Position numbers and translations under genes: made by a program. Positions 47,807 through 57,516 of a stretch of DNA of 64,000 bases are shown in pieces. The notes under the pieces are model-generated. The model worked only from the letters and a program-made list of their open reading frames with translations, was not told the DNA's origin and did no database searches. The first letter of the stretch is position 1, and each line of letters starts with the position of its first letter. The stretch comes from Knoellia sp031844405 (GTDB lineage Bacteria > Actinomycetota > Actinomycetes > Actinomycetales > Dermatophilaceae), in the NCBI GenBank assembly GCA_031844405.1, contig JAUZVC010000004.1:124001-188000 (forward strand). Direction: 5' to 3'.

Positions 47807-50800
47807 ATGACCTCTGACGTGCTCGACCGCTTCTCCCCGGCCACCGCGACGTGGTTCCGGGACTCGTTCAGCGCGCCCACGGCGGCGCAGGCGGGGGCCT
47901 GGGAGGCGATCAGCTCGGGGCACCACGCGCTCGTCGTCGCACCGACCGGCTCGGGCAAGACCCTCTCGGCCTTCCTCTGGGCGCTCGACCGTCTCGGCAC
48001 CGAGCCGCTGCCCGAGGAGCGGCTCAGGCGGTGCCGCGTGCTCTACGTCTCGCCGATGAAGGCGCTGGCCGTCGACGTCGAGCGCAACCTGCGCAGCCCG
48101 CTCGTCGGCATCGGCCACGCGGCGACCCGGCTCGGACAGACCGCCCCCGACATCACGGTGTCGGTGCGCAGCGGTGACACCCCGGCGGGCGAGCGACGGG
48201 CGTTCGCGCGGACGCCGAGCGACATCCTCATCACGACGCCGGAGTCGCTCTTCCTCATCCTCACCTCGCAGGCGCGCGAGGCGTTGCGCGGCGTCGAGAC
48301 GGTCATCATCGACGAGGTGCACGCCGTCGCCGGCACCAAACGCGGCGCCCACCTCGCCCTGTCGCTCGAGCGGCTCGACGCGCTCCTCGACGAGCCGGCG
48401 CAGCGCATCGGGCTGTCCGCGACCGTCGAGCCCGTCGACGAGGTGGCCCGCTACCTCGCCGGTGGGCGGCCCGTCGACGTCGTGCGCCCGCCGTCGACGA
48501 AGGAGTGGGACCTCGACGTCGTCGTGCCCATCGCCGACATGTCCTCGCTCGGCGAGGTCGTCGAGGACGACCTCAGCGGCCCCGCCGCGGGCGCCGAGCG
48601 ACGGGCGTCGATCTGGCCGCACGTGGAGGAGCGCATCGTCGACCTCGTCGCGTCGCACCGCTCGACCCTCGTCTTCGCCAACTCGCGGCGCCTCGCCGAG
48701 CGCCTCACCACCCGGCTCAACGAGATCTGGGACGAGCGGCTCACCGCCGCGGCCGAGGCGACCGCCGCCGAGGGCGACGGCGAGGGAACCGATGCGGTGA
48801 CGCCGGGTGCGGGCCCGGGTCGGCCCACCGGCGGTTCCCGAACCCCTGCGCAGGTCATGGCGCAGTCGGGCGCCTCGTCGGGTGCGCCACCGGTCCTCGC
48901 CCGAGCGCACCACGGCTCGGTGAGCAAGGAGCACCGGCAGGTCATCGAGGAGGACCTCAAGGCCGGACGCCTCCCCGCCGTCGTGGCGACGTCGAGCCTC
49001 GAGCTCGGCATCGACATGGGCGCCGTCGACCTCGTCGTCCAGGTCGAGTCGCCGCCGTCGGTCGCCAGCGGCCTCCAACGCGTCGGCCGGGCCGGGCACC
49101 AGGTCGGCGCGGTCTCCCGCGGTGTCCTCTTCCCCAAGTTCCGCGGCGACCTCGTGCAGACCGCCGTCGTCGTCGAACGCATGCGCGCCGGCGCCATCGA
49201 GTCGTTGCGCGTGCCCGCCAACCCCGTCGACGTCCTCGCGCAGCAGGTCGTCGCCATGACGGCCCTCGACGACTGGACCGTCGACGACCTCGAGCAGGTC
49301 GTGCGCCGGGCCGCGCCGTTCGCCTCGCTCCCCCGTTCGATCCTCGAGTCGGTGCTCGACATGCTGTCGGGCCGCTACCCGAGCGACGAGTTCGCCGAGC
49401 TCCGCCCGCGCATCGTCTGGGACCGCGTCACGGGGGTGCTGTCGGGCCGTCCCGGCGCGCAACGGCTCGCCGTCACCTCCGGCGGCACGATCCCGGACCG
49501 CGGGCTGTATGCCGTCTTCCTCGCGACCGGTGAGGGCACCGGGCGCCGCGTCGGCGAGCTCGACGAGGAGATGGTCTACGAGTCGCGCGTCGGCGACGTC
49601 TTCACCCTCGGCACGTCGACGTGGCGGATCGAGGACATCACCCACGACCGGGTGCTCGTCACGCCCGCCCCCGGCCTGCCCGGCCGCCTGCCCTTCTGGA
49701 AGGGCGACCAGCTCGGGCGTCCCGCCGAGCTCGGCAGGGCCGTGGGGGCGTTCGTCCGCGAGGTCGCGGCGGCGACGCCCAAGGCGGCCCGCAAGCGGGT
49801 CTCCGAGGCCGGCCTCGACGAGTGGGCGACCGACAACCTCGTCGCCTACCTCGAGGAGCAGCGCACGGCCACCGGCCACGTCCCCGACGACCGGACGATC
49901 GTCGTCGAGCGGTTCCGCGACGAGATCGGCGACTGGCGGGTCGCGGTCCACAGCCCGTTCGGCGGACAGGTGCACGCTCCCTGGGCACTCTGCGTGTCGG
50001 CGCGGATGCGCGAGCGGTTCGGCGTCGACGTCCAGGCCATGCACGGCGACGACGGCATCGTCTTCCGGCTGCCCGACCTCGAGTTCGACGGCGAGGGCTC
50101 GTCCGGTCGCGGCGCCGCCGCCGAGCTCCTCGACCTCGTCCGGCTCGACCCCGACGACGTGCACGACCTCGTCACCGGCGAGATCGGCGGGTCGGCGCTC
50201 TTCGCCGCGCGCTTCCGCGAGTGCGCCTCCCGTGCGCTGCTGCTCCCCCGCCGTCGTCCCGACCGCCGCCAGCCGCTGTGGCAGCAGCGCCAGCGGGCCG
50301 CCCAGCTGCTCGAGGTGGCGAGCCAGTACGCCTCGTTCCCCATCGTCCTCGAGACGGTGCGCGAGTGCGTCCAGGACGTCTTCGACGTGCCCGGGCTCAC
50401 CGCGCTCATGTCGGCCATCGAGTCCCGCGAGGTGACCCTCGTCGACGTGGAGTCGGCGCAGCCGTCGCCGTTCGCCCGCTCGCTGCTCTTCGGCTACGTC
50501 GCACAGTTCCTCTACGAGGGCGACTCGCCGCTCGCCGAGAAGCGGGCCGCGGCGCTCTCGCTCGACCCCACCCTGCTCGCGGAGCTGCTCGGGCGCGGCG
50601 AGGGCCTGTCGCTGCGCGACCTGCTCGACCCCGAGGCCGTCGCCCGCACCGAGTCCGAGCTCCAGCGGCTCGCCGAGGAGCGACGGTGCCGCGACGCCGA
50701 GGACGTCGCCGACCTGTTGCGCACCCTCGGCCCGCTCTCGCTGCCCGAGATCGAGCGCCGCACCCGCGACGGCGTGACGACCCGTGACATCGGCTCATGG

Positions 50801-52558
50801 CTCGTCGACCTCGAGGGGGCACGCCGGGTCATCCGCGTCCGGGTCGCCGGCGAGGAGCGGTGGGCCGCGATCGAGGACGCCTCCCGGCTGCGCGACGCCC
50901 TCGGCGTCTCGCTGCCCGTCGGCGTCCCGCAGGCCTTCCTCGACCCCGTCCCCGACCCGCTCGGCGACCTCGTCGCCCGCTACGCCCGCACCCACGCGCC
51001 CTTCCCGGCGTCGGCCGTGGCCCAGTGGTGGGGTGTCGGGCCCGCGGTGGCCCTCGACGCGCTCCGCCGGCTCGTCGCCTCCGGACGGGTCGTCGAGGGC
51101 GAGCTGCTGCCCACCGAGAGCGGAGGTGGCGCCCACGGCCTCGACTACTGCGACGCCGAGGTGCTCCGCACGCTGCGCCGGCGCTCTCTCGCGGCGCTGC
51201 GCGCGGAGGTCGAGCCGGTCGCCGCGGTCGAGCTCGCGCGCTTCCTCCCCCAGTGGCAGTCGGTCGGTGGCGGCCTGCGCGGACGTGAGGGGCTCGTTCG
51301 TGCCGTCGAGCAGCTCGCCGGCGCGGTCCTGCCCGCGAGCGCGCTCGAGACGCTCGTCCTCCCAGCCCGCGTCGCCGGCTACTCCCCCGCCCTCCTCGAC
51401 GAGCTCATGAGCGCCGGCGAGGTCGTCTGGCGCGGCCACGGGTCGCTGCCGGGCGACGACGGCTGGGTCTCGCTCCACCTCGCCGACACCGCGCACCTCA
51501 CGATGGCCGCCCCCGACGACACCGAGCTCGGCGACCGGGCCCAGGCCCTGCTCGACGTCCTCGCACGCGGTGGTGCCTACTTCTTCCGCGCCCTCGCCGA
51601 CGCCGTCGACGGCTCCGACGCCGAGGTCCTCGACGACCTGTGGTCGCTCGTGTGGTCGGGCCACGTCTCCGGCGACACCTTCGCGCCCGTCCGGGCGCTG
51701 CTCTCCGGCGGTCGCACCGCACACCGTCGCGCCGCCTCCGGCCCGCGCTCCACGAGGTATGCCGGCCGCGCCGGTGCGCTCGGCACCCTCGGCGGGCGCG
51801 GTGGCACCTCGCGTGCGGTGCCCGTGGCACGCTCGGCGCCGGGCCCGGCCGCGGGACGGTGGTCGCTGCTGCCCGAGGTCGAGGCCGACACCACGGTGCG
51901 CACCCTCGCGACCGCCGAGATCCTTCAGGACCGCTACGGCGTCCTCACCCGGGGCAGCGTCGTCGCCGAGGACGTGACCGGTGGCTTCGCCGCCGTCTAC
52001 CGCGTGCTCGCCGCAGCAGAGGAGTCGGGCCGGGTGCGCCGCGGCTACTTCGTCGAGTCGCTCGGCGCGGCGCAGTTCGCGACGACCGGGGCGATCGACC
52101 GTCTGCGTGCGGGCGCCCGCGCCCTCGGCGCGGCCCCTGACGCGACGGCGCCGCGAGCGCTCGTGCTCGCCGCCACCGATCCGGCCAACGCCTACGGCGC
52201 CGCGCTGCCGTGGCCCGACCGGCCGGCAAGCGAGTCCGACGACGACTCGACGACGACCGGGCGCAAGGGTCACCAGCCGGGGCGCAAGGCGGGGGCCCTC
52301 GTCGTCCTCGTCGACGGTGACCTCGTCCTCTACGTCGAGCGCGGCGGCAAGACGCTGCTCTCGTGGACCGACGATCCCGCCGCGCTCCAGTCCGCGGCCG
52401 ACGCCCTCGCCCTCGCCGTCCGCGAGGGAGCGCTCGGCCGGCTCACCGTCGAGAAGGCGGACGGTGGCGCCCTGCTCGGCTCGGGCCACCCGCTCGTCGA
52501 CGCGCTCGCCCAAGCCGGCTTCCACGCGACCCCGCGCGGTCTGCGACTGCGCCGGTGA
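47807..52558 (+). CDS. lhr: Large ATP-dependent helicase Lhr
   Basis: A 1583-residue SF2 3'-5' DNA helicase. Motif I APTGSGKTLSAFLWALD, motif II IIDEVHAV, motif III SATVEPVD, motif V TSSLELGIDMGAVDLV, and motif VI QRVGRAGHQVG define the N-terminal ~870-residue core. The Lhr C-terminal domains follow (WQQRQRAAQLLEVASQYASFPIVLETVRECVQDVFDVPGLTALM, and the winged-helix/CTD region near VVLVDGDLVLYVERGGKTLLSW). Mycobacterial Lhr acts in DNA repair after crosslinks. It is followed 27 bp later by nei, so the two repair genes are probably co-transcribed. Confidence 0.95.
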   Translation: MTSDVLDRFSPATATWFRDSFSAPTAAQAGAWEAISSGHHALVVAPTGSGKTLSAFLWALDRLGTEPLPEERLRRCRVLYVSPMKALAVDVERNLRSPLVGIGHAATRLGQTAPDITVSVRSGDTPAGERRAFARTPSDILITTPESLFLILTSQAREALRGVETVIIDEVHAVAGTKRGAHLALSLERLDALLDEPAQRIGLSATVEPVDEVARYLAGGRPVDVVRPPSTKEWDLDVVVPIADMSSLGEVVEDDLSGPAAGAERRASIWPHVEERIVDLVASHRSTLVFANSRRLAERLTTRLNEIWDERLTAAAEATAAEGDGEGTDAVTPGAGPGRPTGGSRTPAQVMAQSGASSGAPPVLARAHHGSVSKEHRQVIEEDLKAGRLPAVVATSSLELGIDMGAVDLVVQVESPPSVASGLQRVGRAGHQVGAVSRGVLFPKFRGDLVQTAVVVERMRAGAIESLRVPANPVDVLAQQVVAMTALDDWTVDDLEQVVRRAAPFASLPRSILESVLDMLSGRYPSDEFAELRPRIVWDRVTGVLSGRPGAQRLAVTSGGTIPDRGLYAVFLATGEGTGRRVGELDEEMVYESRVGDVFTLGTSTWRIEDITHDRVLVTPAPGLPGRLPFWKGDQLGRPAELGRAVGAFVREVAAATPKAARKRVSEAGLDEWATDNLVAYLEEQRTATGHVPDDRTIVVERFRDEIGDWRVAVHSPFGGQVHAPWALCVSARMRERFGVDVQAMHGDDGIVFRLPDLEFDGEGSSGRGAAAELLDLVRLDPDDVHDLVTGEIGGSALFAARFRECASRALLLPRRRPDRRQPLWQQRQRAAQLLEVASQYASFPIVLETVRECVQDVFDVPGLTALMSAIESREVTLVDVESAQPSPFARSLLFGYVAQFLYEGDSPLAEKRAAALSLDPTLLAELLGRGEGLSLRDLLDPEAVARTESELQRLAEERRCRDAEDVADLLRTLGPLSLPEIERRTRDGVTTRDIGSWLVDLEGARRVIRVRVAGEERWAAIEDASRLRDALGVSLPVGVPQAFLDPVPDPLGDLVARYARTHAPFPASAVAQWWGVGPAVALDALRRLVASGRVVEGELLPTESGGGAHGLDYCDAEVLRTLRRRSLAALRAEVEPVAAVELARFLPQWQSVGGGLRGREGLVRAVEQLAGAVLPASALETLVLPARVAGYSPALLDELMSAGEVVWRGHGSLPGDDGWVSLHLADTAHLTMAAPDDTELGDRAQALLDVLARGGAYFFRALADAVDGSDAEVLDDLWSLVWSGHVSGDTFAPVRALLSGGRTAHRRAASGPRSTRYAGRAGALGTLGGRGGTSRAVPVARSAPGPAAGRWSLLPEVEADTTVRTLATAEILQDRYGVLTRGSVVAEDVTGGFAAVYRVLAAAEESGRVRRGYFVESLGAAQFATTGAIDRLRAGARALGAAPDATAPRALVLAATDPANAYGAALPWPDRPASESDDDSTTTGRKGHQPGRKAGALVVLVDGDLVLYVERGGKTLLSWTDDPAALQSAADALALAVREGALGRLTVEKADGGALLGSGHPLVDALAQAGFHATPRGLRLRR

Positions 52559-52585
52559 GCTCGACCGCGGCACGGGGCCGAGCCG

Positions 52586-53452
52586 ATGCCCGAGGGTGAC
52601 ACCGTCTGGCGCACCGCCGACCGACTCCACCGAGCGCTCGCCGGTGCGCCGATCACCGTGAGCGACTTCCGCTTCCCCGAGATCGCGACGCTCGACCTCC
52701 GGGGGACCACGACCATCGAGGTGGTGAGCCGCGGCAAGCACCTCCTCCACCGCGTCGACTCGGGCCTGACCATCCACTCGCACCTCAAGATGGAGGGCCA
52801 GTGGCGCGTCGAGAGTCCCGAGGACACCCCGCGCTGGCTGCGCCGGGCCGACCTGCGGGTCGCGCTCGGCACCGAGCAGTGGACGGCGCTCGGGCTGCGA
52901 CTGGGGATGCTCGAGGTGCTTCCGACCCAGCGTGAGGACGAGGTCGTGGGCCACCTCGGTCCCGACGTCCTCGGCCCCGACTGGGACCCGGCCCTCGCCG
53001 CGTCACGCCTCCTCGACGCCGGCACAGTCGTCGGCGCGGCCCTGCTCGACCAGCGCGTCCTCGCCGGGGTCGGCACCCTCTGGGCCTCGGAGTCGCTCTT
53101 CCTCGAGCGGATCGGGCCCTGGACCCCCGCAGCCGAGCTCGGGCAGGAGCGCACCGACGCGCTCATCGCCCGGATCAGCCGGCTCATGGACGCCTCGCGC
53201 CACCACGCCGTCCAGTCGAGCACCGGTGTGCGTCGCCGGGGTGAGGAGCACTTCGTCCACGCGCGCTCGGGCCGACCGTGCCGCCGGTGCGGCGACACGG
53301 TGCGGGTGTCGATGATCGGGTCCGCCGGCCGCGAGCGGACGATGTTCTACTGCCCCACCTGTCAGGGCGGGCTGGCACCGAACGACGACGGTCGTCGCCA
53401 GAACCCGCTCGGCTCCTCCGGTGGCCGAACCTCGCCCTACCGCAAGGTCTGA
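52586..53452 (+). CDS. nei: Endonuclease VIII-like DNA glycosylase (Nei)
   Basis: Base-excision repair glycosylase/AP lyase removing oxidised pyrimidines. The 288-residue protein begins MPEGDTVWRTADRL with the catalytic Pro2 and Glu3; Lys in SRGKHLLH is also conserved. The C-terminal zinc finger is CRRCGDTV to YCPTCQGG. It belongs to the Nei2-type actinobacterial branch that commonly follows lhr. ATG 52586. Its 3' end overlaps the convergent metalloprotease gene by 16 bp. Confidence 0.94.
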   Translation: MPEGDTVWRTADRLHRALAGAPITVSDFRFPEIATLDLRGTTTIEVVSRGKHLLHRVDSGLTIHSHLKMEGQWRVESPEDTPRWLRRADLRVALGTEQWTALGLRLGMLEVLPTQREDEVVGHLGPDVLGPDWDPALAASRLLDAGTVVGAALLDQRVLAGVGTLWASESLFLERIGPWTPAAELGQERTDALIARISRLMDASRHHAVQSSTGVRRRGEEHFVHARSGRPCRRCGDTVRVSMIGSAGRERTMFYCPTCQGGLAPNDDGRRQNPLGSSGGRTSPYRKV

Positions 53453-55857
53453 CGCGCGGCCTGAGCCCGTTCGCCCGCCCACCGCGGCGGCGGTCGACGC
53501 TCCGGGTCGCCGGGCACACCGGTTGACGGCGGGGCCTTGGCCGCGGCGCCCTCGGCGATCGACGGGAAGTTCCACGTGGTCCCGACGACGGTGACGGGGA
53601 AGGCTCCTGCCGCCGTCCTGGCGCCGACCGAGATCGTGAGCGGACCCACCGTGCGCGACTGCCCGGGGCCGATGACATGGTTGAGCGAGTTGCCCGGGCC
53701 CACCGCCGGAGAGACCCGGACGTCCGGGTAGTCGCCGACGAAGCGCTGCGTCGTCTCGACGAGGTGGACGGTGACACCCTCCTTGTCGAGGTACTGGTCG
53801 TAGCCGGTCCGCACCCGGGCGTCGATCGCCACGAACTTGCCCGAGATGCCGCTCGGGACCGCGAGGAGCTGTGTCCCGCTCACCCCGAGGGGAGCGATGT
53901 CCTGGGTCGCGCCGCTCACCGAGTGGATGCGCACCTCCCCCGGGTCGACCCAGCCGGCGATGAGGCGGTTGACGGCGTGGGTCGAGTCCGGCGCCCCCTG
54001 GCCCCCGGAGCCGAGGTGGCCACCGCTCATGAGGTCCACCGGGTTGTTGTACTCGTCGCCGCTGCCGTCGTCCCAGTAGGAGTGGATCCACGAGAGCATG
54101 TGGCCGAGCTCGTGGTCGGTGACGTTGAAGAACGGCGCGGGGTCGCCCTGCTTGACCACCGACGTCGAGGACACCACGCCGTCGCGGACGTTGGACGGGT
54201 AGGTCGACGTGCCGCCGCGCGCGTAGCCGGGTCCCGCGAGCCCGTAGGCGCCGTAGGGGTCGGAGTCGTAGAAGACGTTGAGCGCGCCGTCCGCGCCGGC
54301 GGCCGCCGACCTCGTCGGGGACGCGTCGAGACATGCCTCGTCGGACGACGTCGCGAGCAGCGGCGCCCCGACGTCGGTGAACGTCTGGGTGTAGCGGCCC
54401 CGGCTCAGCCACTCGAAGTAGGGCCGCACCGAGTTGTTGAGGTTGGCGACGATGGCCGACCGGTTCATCAGCGGCGAGCCGGACGGCGCGCAGAAGAGCA
54501 CGGCGATCCGGTCCTCACCCGTCGCGTAGGCGCGGTAGCGGGGCACGACGGACGTGAGTCCGACCCCGTCACCGGGGAAGTAGCCCGACACGTCGACGAT
54601 GACGTCGGTGACGCCGTCGGGCGCCGTGCGCGCCTGGATCCCGCCGAGCGGCGAGCCGACGATCGCTCCGTTGGCGACCGTCTGGCCGGCGGCGTAGTTG
54701 ACCGTCGACGACGCCGGCGCCGGCTGGTCCGCGGGCCACACCGTGAGGTAGCCCCCCTCGAACGACCCGGTCACGGTGACGTTCGTGACCGCGGCGGCCG
54801 GACCGAACGGCACCTTCGCCGTCGACCCCTTGCGCGCCTGGGTGACGTTGAAGCCCGAGGGCTGCTCGCCGACCCAGCCGTCGCCGTACCACGTCCCGGT
54901 GCGGTAGTAGTCGCCGAACGGCGCGCGGGTGTCCATGATCCTCACCGGCGTCAGCGGGACGTAGCCGCTCGTCGGCGAGAGGTATCCGGTGATGTCGATG
55001 ACGACGTCGGTCGAGCCGCTGGCGTTGTAGACCTGGATCCGGCCCCCGCTCCCCACCGTGGCGAAGAGGCTGTTGGCGACCGTCTGCCCGCGGTTCATGT
55101 TGACCGACGAGGTCCCCGGCCGGGCCGCGCCGTAGGGATAGATCGTCAGCCAGCTCGAGGCCGCCGTCGGCCGCGTCGCGGTCGCGGTGACCGCCACCGC
55201 GATGGCGTCGGTCGGCACCCCTGCGGCGCTGCCCGTCACCGTGAGGGCGCGAGTCTGCCCAGGGCCGATGGGGCTCGTGCTCCGGGTGTCGAGCAGCCTG
55301 CGCGGGGGAACCGGCGTCACACCCGAGCCCACCGGGAACCAGCCCGTGACGTCGACGATGACGTGCGTCGAGCCCCCGCCGTAGTTGCCGACGGAGAACC
55401 GCTCGAGCGAGTCCACCCCGACGACGACGGTGTTGGCGACGGTGGCTCCGCGGGCGAAGTTCACGGTCGACGTGGGCGGGACCGCGCCGCCGGCCGGCCA
55501 TACCTTGAGCCACCCGGCCGCGGTGGGCTGGGTCGCGGTGACGTTGAGTGCCACCGACCCCACCCCGGACGTCGGTATGCCGGCCCGCCCACCAGCGGTG
55601 ATCGTGCGGACCGCGTCGCTCGCGAGCTTGTTGCTCGGCGACCGGCTGTCGTAGAGGCGCGTCGGTGCGATGGCCTGGAAGCCGAAGAGCGGAGCCGGCG
55701 TCACCGCGGCCGCCGTCCGGCCGGCGTCGCCGCCCACCGACCCACGACCGGCCGCGTCGACACTCGTCCCGGTGCCGAGGGCGACCGCGACGGCGGCCAC
55801 CGCCGCCCACCCCATCCGGCCGGAGGCTCGGCCCGGTCGTCGCATCAGTCGTCGCAT
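53437..55857 (-). CDS. Secreted metalloprotease with three N-terminal beta-repeats
   Basis: An 806-residue exported protein: twin-Arg-rich N-terminus and hydrophobic segment (MGWAAVAAVAVALGTGTSVDA). Three ~115-residue repeats follow (60-400), each with PxRLYDSR or PxRIMDTR, a TVAN segment and a V(I)VDVTGWF-type end. These repeats are known from actinobacterial cell-surface and esterase-like proteins. The C-terminal half has a zinc site HELGHMLSWIH near residue 582 (HExxHx5H), preceded by DPAPFFNVTD. It is probably an M6/M43-like or related protease; the family is not certain. ATG 55857. Convergent overlap with nei. Confidence 0.8.
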   Translation of the reverse strand: MRRLMRRPGRASGRMGWAAVAAVAVALGTGTSVDAAGRGSVGGDAGRTAAAVTPAPLFGFQAIAPTRLYDSRSPSNKLASDAVRTITAGGRAGIPTSGVGSVALNVTATQPTAAGWLKVWPAGGAVPPTSTVNFARGATVANTVVVGVDSLERFSVGNYGGGSTHVIVDVTGWFPVGSGVTPVPPRRLLDTRSTSPIGPGQTRALTVTGSAAGVPTDAIAVAVTATATRPTAASSWLTIYPYGAARPGTSSVNMNRGQTVANSLFATVGSGGRIQVYNASGSTDVVIDITGYLSPTSGYVPLTPVRIMDTRAPFGDYYRTGTWYGDGWVGEQPSGFNVTQARKGSTAKVPFGPAAAVTNVTVTGSFEGGYLTVWPADQPAPASSTVNYAAGQTVANGAIVGSPLGGIQARTAPDGVTDVIVDVSGYFPGDGVGLTSVVPRYRAYATGEDRIAVLFCAPSGSPLMNRSAIVANLNNSVRPYFEWLSRGRYTQTFTDVGAPLLATSSDEACLDASPTRSAAAGADGALNVFYDSDPYGAYGLAGPGYARGGTSTYPSNVRDGVVSSTSVVKQGDPAPFFNVTDHELGHMLSWIHSYWDDGSGDEYNNPVDLMSGGHLGSGGQGAPDSTHAVNRLIAGWVDPGEVRIHSVSGATQDIAPLGVSGTQLLAVPSGISGKFVAIDARVRTGYDQYLDKEGVTVHLVETTQRFVGDYPDVRVSPAVGPGNSLNHVIGPGQSRTVGPLTISVGARTAAGAFPVTVVGTTWNFPSIAEGAAAKAPPSTGVPGDPERRPPPRWAGERAQAARQTLR

Positions 55858-56054
55858 CGGTGGTCCCTGCCGTTCGTCCCGCGGTGCTGAGGTCGAAGCC
55901 CCCACTGTGGCACGACCCGCCGGACGGCGGGGGTCGAACCGCGGAAGCGCCGTCGGTGGCTCCACCGGCGCCCAGGGTGACGCGCGGCGTCCTCATGGCA
56001 GCGCCGGGCATCACGTTCTGCGCCGACGGCACCACCGGCGCACAGGCCTCGCCG

Positions 56055-56621
56055 CTAGCCCCTGGCCCGGTCGACCTTCGCGAGGATCTCCTCGACGACG
56101 GTGGACTTGGCGTCGGCGTAGTCCTGGACGTAGCGCCAGGGCCGGGCGGCAAGCCGGCGCTTCTCGGCGGCGTAGGCATCCCGGTCCTCGGGGTGCGTGC
56201 GCAGCCAGTCGCGGAACCCGAGAAGACGCTCGACCTCCGCGCGACCGGTGTCGGGTGCGAGGACGTGCACGTTGATGTCGTGCGGGCAGCCGCGCTCGGT
56301 CCGCTGGTAGAGCACACGGTGCTCCAGCCACTCGGGCTCGCGGATCTGCAGCCAGTAGCCCAGTGCGACGAGCGCAGGGACGTAGGCGTCCTCGTCGGCC
56401 GGGTCGACCACCTGGAGGAGGACGTCGATCACCGGTTTGGCCGGCAGGAGCGGAACCGACGTCGACCCGACGTGGTCGACCGCGAGCGCCCGCTCGCCGA
56501 GGGCGCCGCGGATGAGGGCGGCGTCCGCTTCGAACCGCTGCGCCCACGCGGGGTCGGGCTCATGCAGGACGACGGGCACCGACCACGGGGCCGGACGTCC
56601 GCCGACGTGCTCGGCCGGCAC
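56055..56621 (-). CDS. GrpB family protein (UPF0157)
   Basis: A 188-residue protein of the GrpB family, a nucleotidyltransferase-fold group with unclear function. The core motif DHVGSTSVPLLPAKPVIDVLLQV is diagnostic; DINVHVLAPDTGRAEVERLLGFRDWLRTHPEDRDAYAAEKRRLA follows. GTG 56621 lies 11 bp after the clgR stop, on the same strand, suggesting coupling. Role in this organism unknown. Confidence 0.88.
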   Translation of the reverse strand: MPAEHVGGRPAPWSVPVVLHEPDPAWAQRFEADAALIRGALGERALAVDHVGSTSVPLLPAKPVIDVLLQVVDPADEDAYVPALVALGYWLQIREPEWLEHRVLYQRTERGCPHDINVHVLAPDTGRAEVERLLGFRDWLRTHPEDRDAYAAEKRRLAARPWRYVQDYADAKSTVVEEILAKVDRARG

Positions 56622-56632
56622 GGCGACGAGGG

Positions 56633-56935
56633 TCAGGCCGCGGAGGCAGACACGACGTCGGCGCGACCTGCGACCGGCAGCGACACCGGCGCACCGAGCG
56701 ACTCGACGTGGGCGGCGCGGCGGCTCACGTCGTCGAGGACGACGGAGAGCGGCACGTCGAGGGCCACGCAGATCGCGGAGAGGAGCTCGGAGGAGGCCTC
56801 CTTGACGCCACGCTCGATCTCGCTGAGGTAGCCGAGCGACACCGAGGCCGCGGCGGCCACGTCGCGCAGGGTGCGGCCCTGCTGCTGTCGCCGCTCGCGC
56901 AGCGCCTCACCGAGCTCGTGTCGGAGCAGGATCAT
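56633..56935 (-). CDS. clgR: XRE-family regulator ClgR
   Basis: A 100-residue activator of clp protease genes and other stress genes. The helix-turn-helix region LRERRQQQGRTLRDVAAAASVSLGYLSEIERGVKEASSELLSAIC and the downstream LDVPLSVVLDDV match actinobacterial ClgR (Rv2745c type). ATG 56935 follows AGGGAGG by 4 nt; the open frame further upstream lacks homology. Its position next to cinA and pgsA is the conserved pgsA-cinA-clgR arrangement near recA. ClgR is usually degraded by ClpP through C-terminal Ala-Ala; the C-terminus here is SASAA. Confidence 0.92.
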   Translation of the reverse strand: MILLRHELGEALRERRQQQGRTLRDVAAAASVSLGYLSEIERGVKEASSELLSAICVALDVPLSVVLDDVSRRAAHVESLGAPVSLPVAGRADVVSASAA

Positions 56936-57024
56936 CGGGCCTCCCTTCGTCGTGACCGGTGGTCGTTCGCCCTCCACGCTACATCGCGAGGGTGTCCCTT
57001 CGTCGAAGACTTCCCCGACCCGGG

Positions 57025-57516
57025 CTATTCCCCCTGCGGCGCGAGCACGGCCAGCTGCTCGTCGAGGAGGTCGAGGACGGCGTCGACGGTGGCGGCCCGC
57101 ACCTGCGCGCGGTCGCCCGTGAGCGCGAGCCGCCGGCTCGTCACCACGCCCGGCCACGGCCCGCAGGCCGCCAGGAAGACGGTGCCGGCCGGCATACCGT
57201 CGGCGGGTCCTGGACCGGCGACCCCCGTCGTCGCGAGGCCGACGTCGGCATCGAGCAGGCGGGCGACCCCGAGTGCCATCTGCTCGGCGACGAGGGCGTC
57301 GACCGGGCCGGTCTGGCGCAGCCGCTCGGCGTCGACGCCGAGCACATCCGCCTTGACGTCGGTCGCATAGGACACGACTCCCCCGCGCACCGTCGCCGAC
57401 GATCCGGCGACGGAGGTGAGGGCGGCGCAGACGAGGCCGCCCGTGAGCGACTCGGCGCAGGCCACCGTGAGGCCGCGCCCGACGAGGCCGGCCACGACCG
57501 ACTCCGGCGAGGTCAC
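57025..57516 (-). CDS. cinA: CinA family protein (nicotinamide-nucleotide amidohydrolase domain)
   Basis: A 163-residue protein equal to the C-terminal (PncC-like) domain of CinA, which hydrolyses NMN to nicotinic acid mononucleotide. Seen: TVACAESLTGGLVCAALTSVAGSSATVRGGVVSYA and TTGVAGPGPADGMPAGTVFLA. The N-terminal molybdopterin-binding-like domain of longer CinA proteins is absent, as in many actinobacteria. GTG 57516 overlaps the pgsA stop (GTGA). Part of rimO-pgsA-cinA. Confidence 0.92.
   Translation of the reverse strand: MTSPESVVAGLVGRGLTVACAESLTGGLVCAALTSVAGSSATVRGGVVSYATDVKADVLGVDAERLRQTGPVDALVAEQMALGVARLLDADVGLATTGVAGPGPADGMPAGTVFLAACGPWPGVVTSRRLALTGDRAQVRAATVDAVLDLLDEQLAVLAPQGE

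Noticed and set aside
46442..50164. Very long minus-strand open frame (about 1240 codons) and similar ones at 19081-22146 (+), 36356-39313 (+), 21864-24821 (-), 578-1660 (+)
   Set aside because: They are antisense to clear genes, are rich in Arg/Gly/Ala/Asp/Val as expected for high-GC shadow frames, and have no recognisable domain or start signals.
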